Assembly (NCBI GenBank): GCA_005883365.1
Contig: VAXA01000170.1
Span: 1 to 7,961 of the forward strand
Direction: 5' to 3'
Length of the DNA: 7,961 bases
Origin: Actinomycetota bacterium
GTDB lineage: Bacteria; Actinomycetota; Thermoleophilia; Gaiellales; Gaiellaceae
Below the pieces are notes generated by a model. The model ran no database searches. It had not been told where the DNA came from and worked only from the letters and a program-made list of their open reading frames with translations. This document shows positions 6,407-7,961 of the stretch, one piece after another (position 1 is the first letter of the stretch; each line of letters begins with the position of its first letter). Position numbers and translations under genes: made by a program.

Positions 6407-7200
6407 TGTCCCATCGGGTGCCAGACGGTCTTCAGCTCGAGGAAGGACGCGATCTCCCACGGGCTCTGCACGTCGGCGCGGCCGCGCACGACCCGTTTCA
6501 CGTTGTCGGCGGCGAGGCGTTCGAGCTCCGGCCCGTCGCCGTCGGCCCCGCAGAGGTCGATTGCGTTCACGTCCATGTGGGACGCGAGCACCGGGGCGAG
6601 CTCAGCGTGTTGGCCCGTCAGGAGGTTGACGACGCCGCCCGGCACGTCGCTCGTCGCGATCGCTTCCGCGAGCTCGATCGCAGCCAGGGGGCGAGTCTCG
6701 GACGCCACAACGACCACCGCATTGCCGCCCACGAGCGGCGGGAGCAGGCGGGTCACGAGCCCGAGCAACGGCGGCTCGTTGGGCGCGAGCACCGCGACGA
6801 CGCCGGTCGGCTCCGGCACCGTGAAGTTGAAGTACGGGCCGGCGACGGGGTTCGAGCCGCCCAGCACCTGCGGCAGCTTATCGGCCCAGCCCGCGTACCA
6901 GACGATCCGGTCGATCGAGCGCTCGACCTCGTCGCGCCCGCTGCTGAGCTCGGCGAACTCCGCGGCGCGCGCCTCGATCATCTCGGCGAGCCGGTAGATC
7001 ACCTGGCCGCGGTTGTACGCGGTCGCCGCCGCCCAGCCCGGCTGCGCGCCGCGGGCGGCGCGAACCGCATCGCGGACGTCCTTGCGGGAACCCCGGGCGA
7101 CGTTCTGGCCCTCCGCGTCGTAGGTGCGTCCCGACTCGCTGCGCGGGAAAGCGCCGCCGATGTAGAGCTTGTACGTCTTCCTGACAGGGAGCCGGCTCAT
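6403..7200 (-). CDS. Short aldehyde-dehydrogenase-like protein lacking catalytic residues
   Basis: The product is 265 aa, about half of a normal ALDH (480-500 aa). It begins like an ALDH (KLYIGGAFPRSESGRTY, residues 11-27), has the helical stretch before the cofactor domain, then EPTGVVAVLAPNEPPLL (130-146), GGNAVVVVASE (158-168) and VPGGVVNLLTG (186-196) from the NAD-binding fold. The Lys of the usual 'KPSE' motif is missing (VASE). The GSTE-type motif is replaced around LCGAD (216-220), and the protein ends before the LELGGK glutamate and the catalytic cysteine. It has its own C-terminus, with WHPMGQ before TGA. ATG 7200-7198 overlaps the stop of the full ALDH as ATGA. The pair recalls ALDH16 proteins, where a catalytic and a degenerate ALDH domain are fused. 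A structural or regulatory partner is the most likely role; this is an inference. Confidence 0.8.
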   Translation of the reverse strand: MSRLPVRKTYKLYIGGAFPRSESGRTYDAEGQNVARGSRKDVRDAVRAARGAQPGWAAATAYNRGQVIYRLAEMIEARAAEFAELSSGRDEVERSIDRIVWYAGWADKLPQVLGGSNPVAGPYFNFTVPEPTGVVAVLAPNEPPLLGLVTRLLPPLVGGNAVVVVASETRPLAAIELAEAIATSDVPGGVVNLLTGQHAELAPVLASHMDVNAIDLCGADGDGPELERLAADNVKRVVRGRADVQSPWEIASFLELKTVWHPMGQ

Positions 7201-7961
7201 TGCTCGAAGTCCAGGTACGGCTCGAGCCCGTGCCGGCCGCCTTCGCGGCCGAAGCCGGACTCCTTGTAGCCGCCGAAAGGCGAGCCGGGGTCGAAGCGGT
7301 TGAACGTGTTCGCCCAAACGACGCCGGCGCGGAGCCGCTGCGCCATCCAGAGGATGCGCGACCCCTTCTCCGTCCAGACACCGGCGCTCAACCCGTACGG
7401 GGTGTTGTTCGCCTTCTCCAGTGCCTCTTCCGGGGTGCGGAAGGTGAGGACGGAGAGGACAGGGCCGAAGATCTCCTCCTGCGCGATCCGGTAGCTCTGC
7501 GCAACAGCGCGCAGGGCGGCTGGTAGATCTCGGCGCCCTCCTCCTCTCCGGAGGCGACGAGCTCCCGGATCCGCTCGAGCTGCGCAGCCGAGTTGATCGC
7601 GCCGACGTCGGTGTTCTTGTCGAGCGGGTCGCCGACGCGGAGCGTCGAGAGGCGGCGCTTGAGCTTGGCGATCAGCGGCTCGTAGATCGATTCCTGGACG
7701 AAGAGGCGAGAGCCGGCACAGCAGACGTGTCCCTGGTTGAAGTAGATGCCGTTGACGATCCCCTCGACCGCTTGGTCGAGCGCGGCGTCGTCGAAGACGA
7801 TGTTCGCGGCCTTGCCGCCGAGCTCGAGCGTGAGCCGCTTGCCGGTGCCGGCGAGCCGCCGCTGGATCTCCTTCCCCACCTCGGTCGAGCCGGTAAAAGC
7901 GATCTTGTCGACGTCCTCGTTCTCGACGAGAGCGGCGCCTGTGCGGCCGTCGCCGGTGACG
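7197..7961 (-). pseudogene. Aldehyde dehydrogenase, catalytic, N-terminus outside window, internal frameshift
   Basis: From the window edge inward the frame reads KIAFTGSTEVGKE, then LTLELGGKAANIVFDD with the general-base Glu, then NQGHVCCAGSRLFVQ with the catalytic Cys, then GDPLDKNTDVGAIN. This is a classic NAD(P)+-dependent aldehyde dehydrogenase oxidising an aldehyde to a carboxylate. At about 7503-7508 the frame is lost after EIYQPPCAL. It resumes in another frame at AQSYRIAQEEIFGPVLSVL and runs through SAGVWTEKG, PFGGYKESGFGREGG and LEPYLDFEQ to TGA 7199-7197. The usual G-x-W-F-x-P-T-x-F segment between the two parts is missing. With typical spacing about 14 codons, near 43 nt, would be absent. 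The 3' end overlaps the start of the short ALDH-like gene. The gene is broken as written; sequence error and real decay are both possible. Confidence 0.85.

Noticed and set aside
5704..7269. Long plus-strand open frame opposite the methyltransferase, barrel and ALDH genes
   Set aside because: It crosses four real minus-strand genes with clear family motifs, and its own translation is Arg/Ala-rich without any recognisable motif.

Overview
The window is GC-rich, uses GTG starts freely, and packs genes with many 4-base stop/start overlaps. Two of its promoters look leaderless. This suits a high-GC actinobacterium. The mix of genes makes a soil Thermoleophilia/Gaiellales-type lineage my best guess, but that is an inference without database support.

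Layout. (1) 2-418, plus strand: the C-terminal end of a LarA/DUF2088 (lactate racemase-like) protein. (2) 404-1290, minus strand: a RES-domain toxin and its Xre/MbcA-type antitoxin, overlapping by GTGA. Their promoter region (1297-1339) carries a striking double dyad operator and a leaderless promoter. (3) 1399-1482, plus strand: tRNA-Leu(CAA). A free-standing HTH plus LAGLIDADG homing-endonuclease-like gene (1487-2215) starts only four bases after the tRNA's last encoded base. (4) 2236-3227, plus strand: a 6-phosphofructokinase gene with pyrophosphate-type active-site residues, broken near its N-terminus by an apparent deletion plus frameshift. (5) 3224-7961, minus strand: a probable catabolic gene run, in transcription order. 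It comprises a catalytic aldehyde dehydrogenase (partial and frameshifted), a short ALDH-like protein without catalytic residues, a compact TrpC-like barrel protein without the TrpC catalytic residues, a SAM methyltransferase, a cyclase/kynurenine-formamidase-family hydrolase interrupted by one in-frame TAG, and an APC-family amino acid permease.

How they may work together. The minus-strand run looks like uptake of an amino acid or amine (permease), hydrolysis of an amide or ester (cyclase family) and oxidation of an aldehyde (ALDH pair). The substrate cannot be read from the sequence. The toxin-antitoxin pair, tRNA and endonuclease gene form a small accessory islet between housekeeping-type genes.

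Caution. Three conserved enzyme genes in under 8 kb carry lesions: two frame-breaking deletions of roughly 34-43 nt and one nonsense codon. Either this is a decaying locus or the assembly contains errors. Raw reads or a related genome would decide it.
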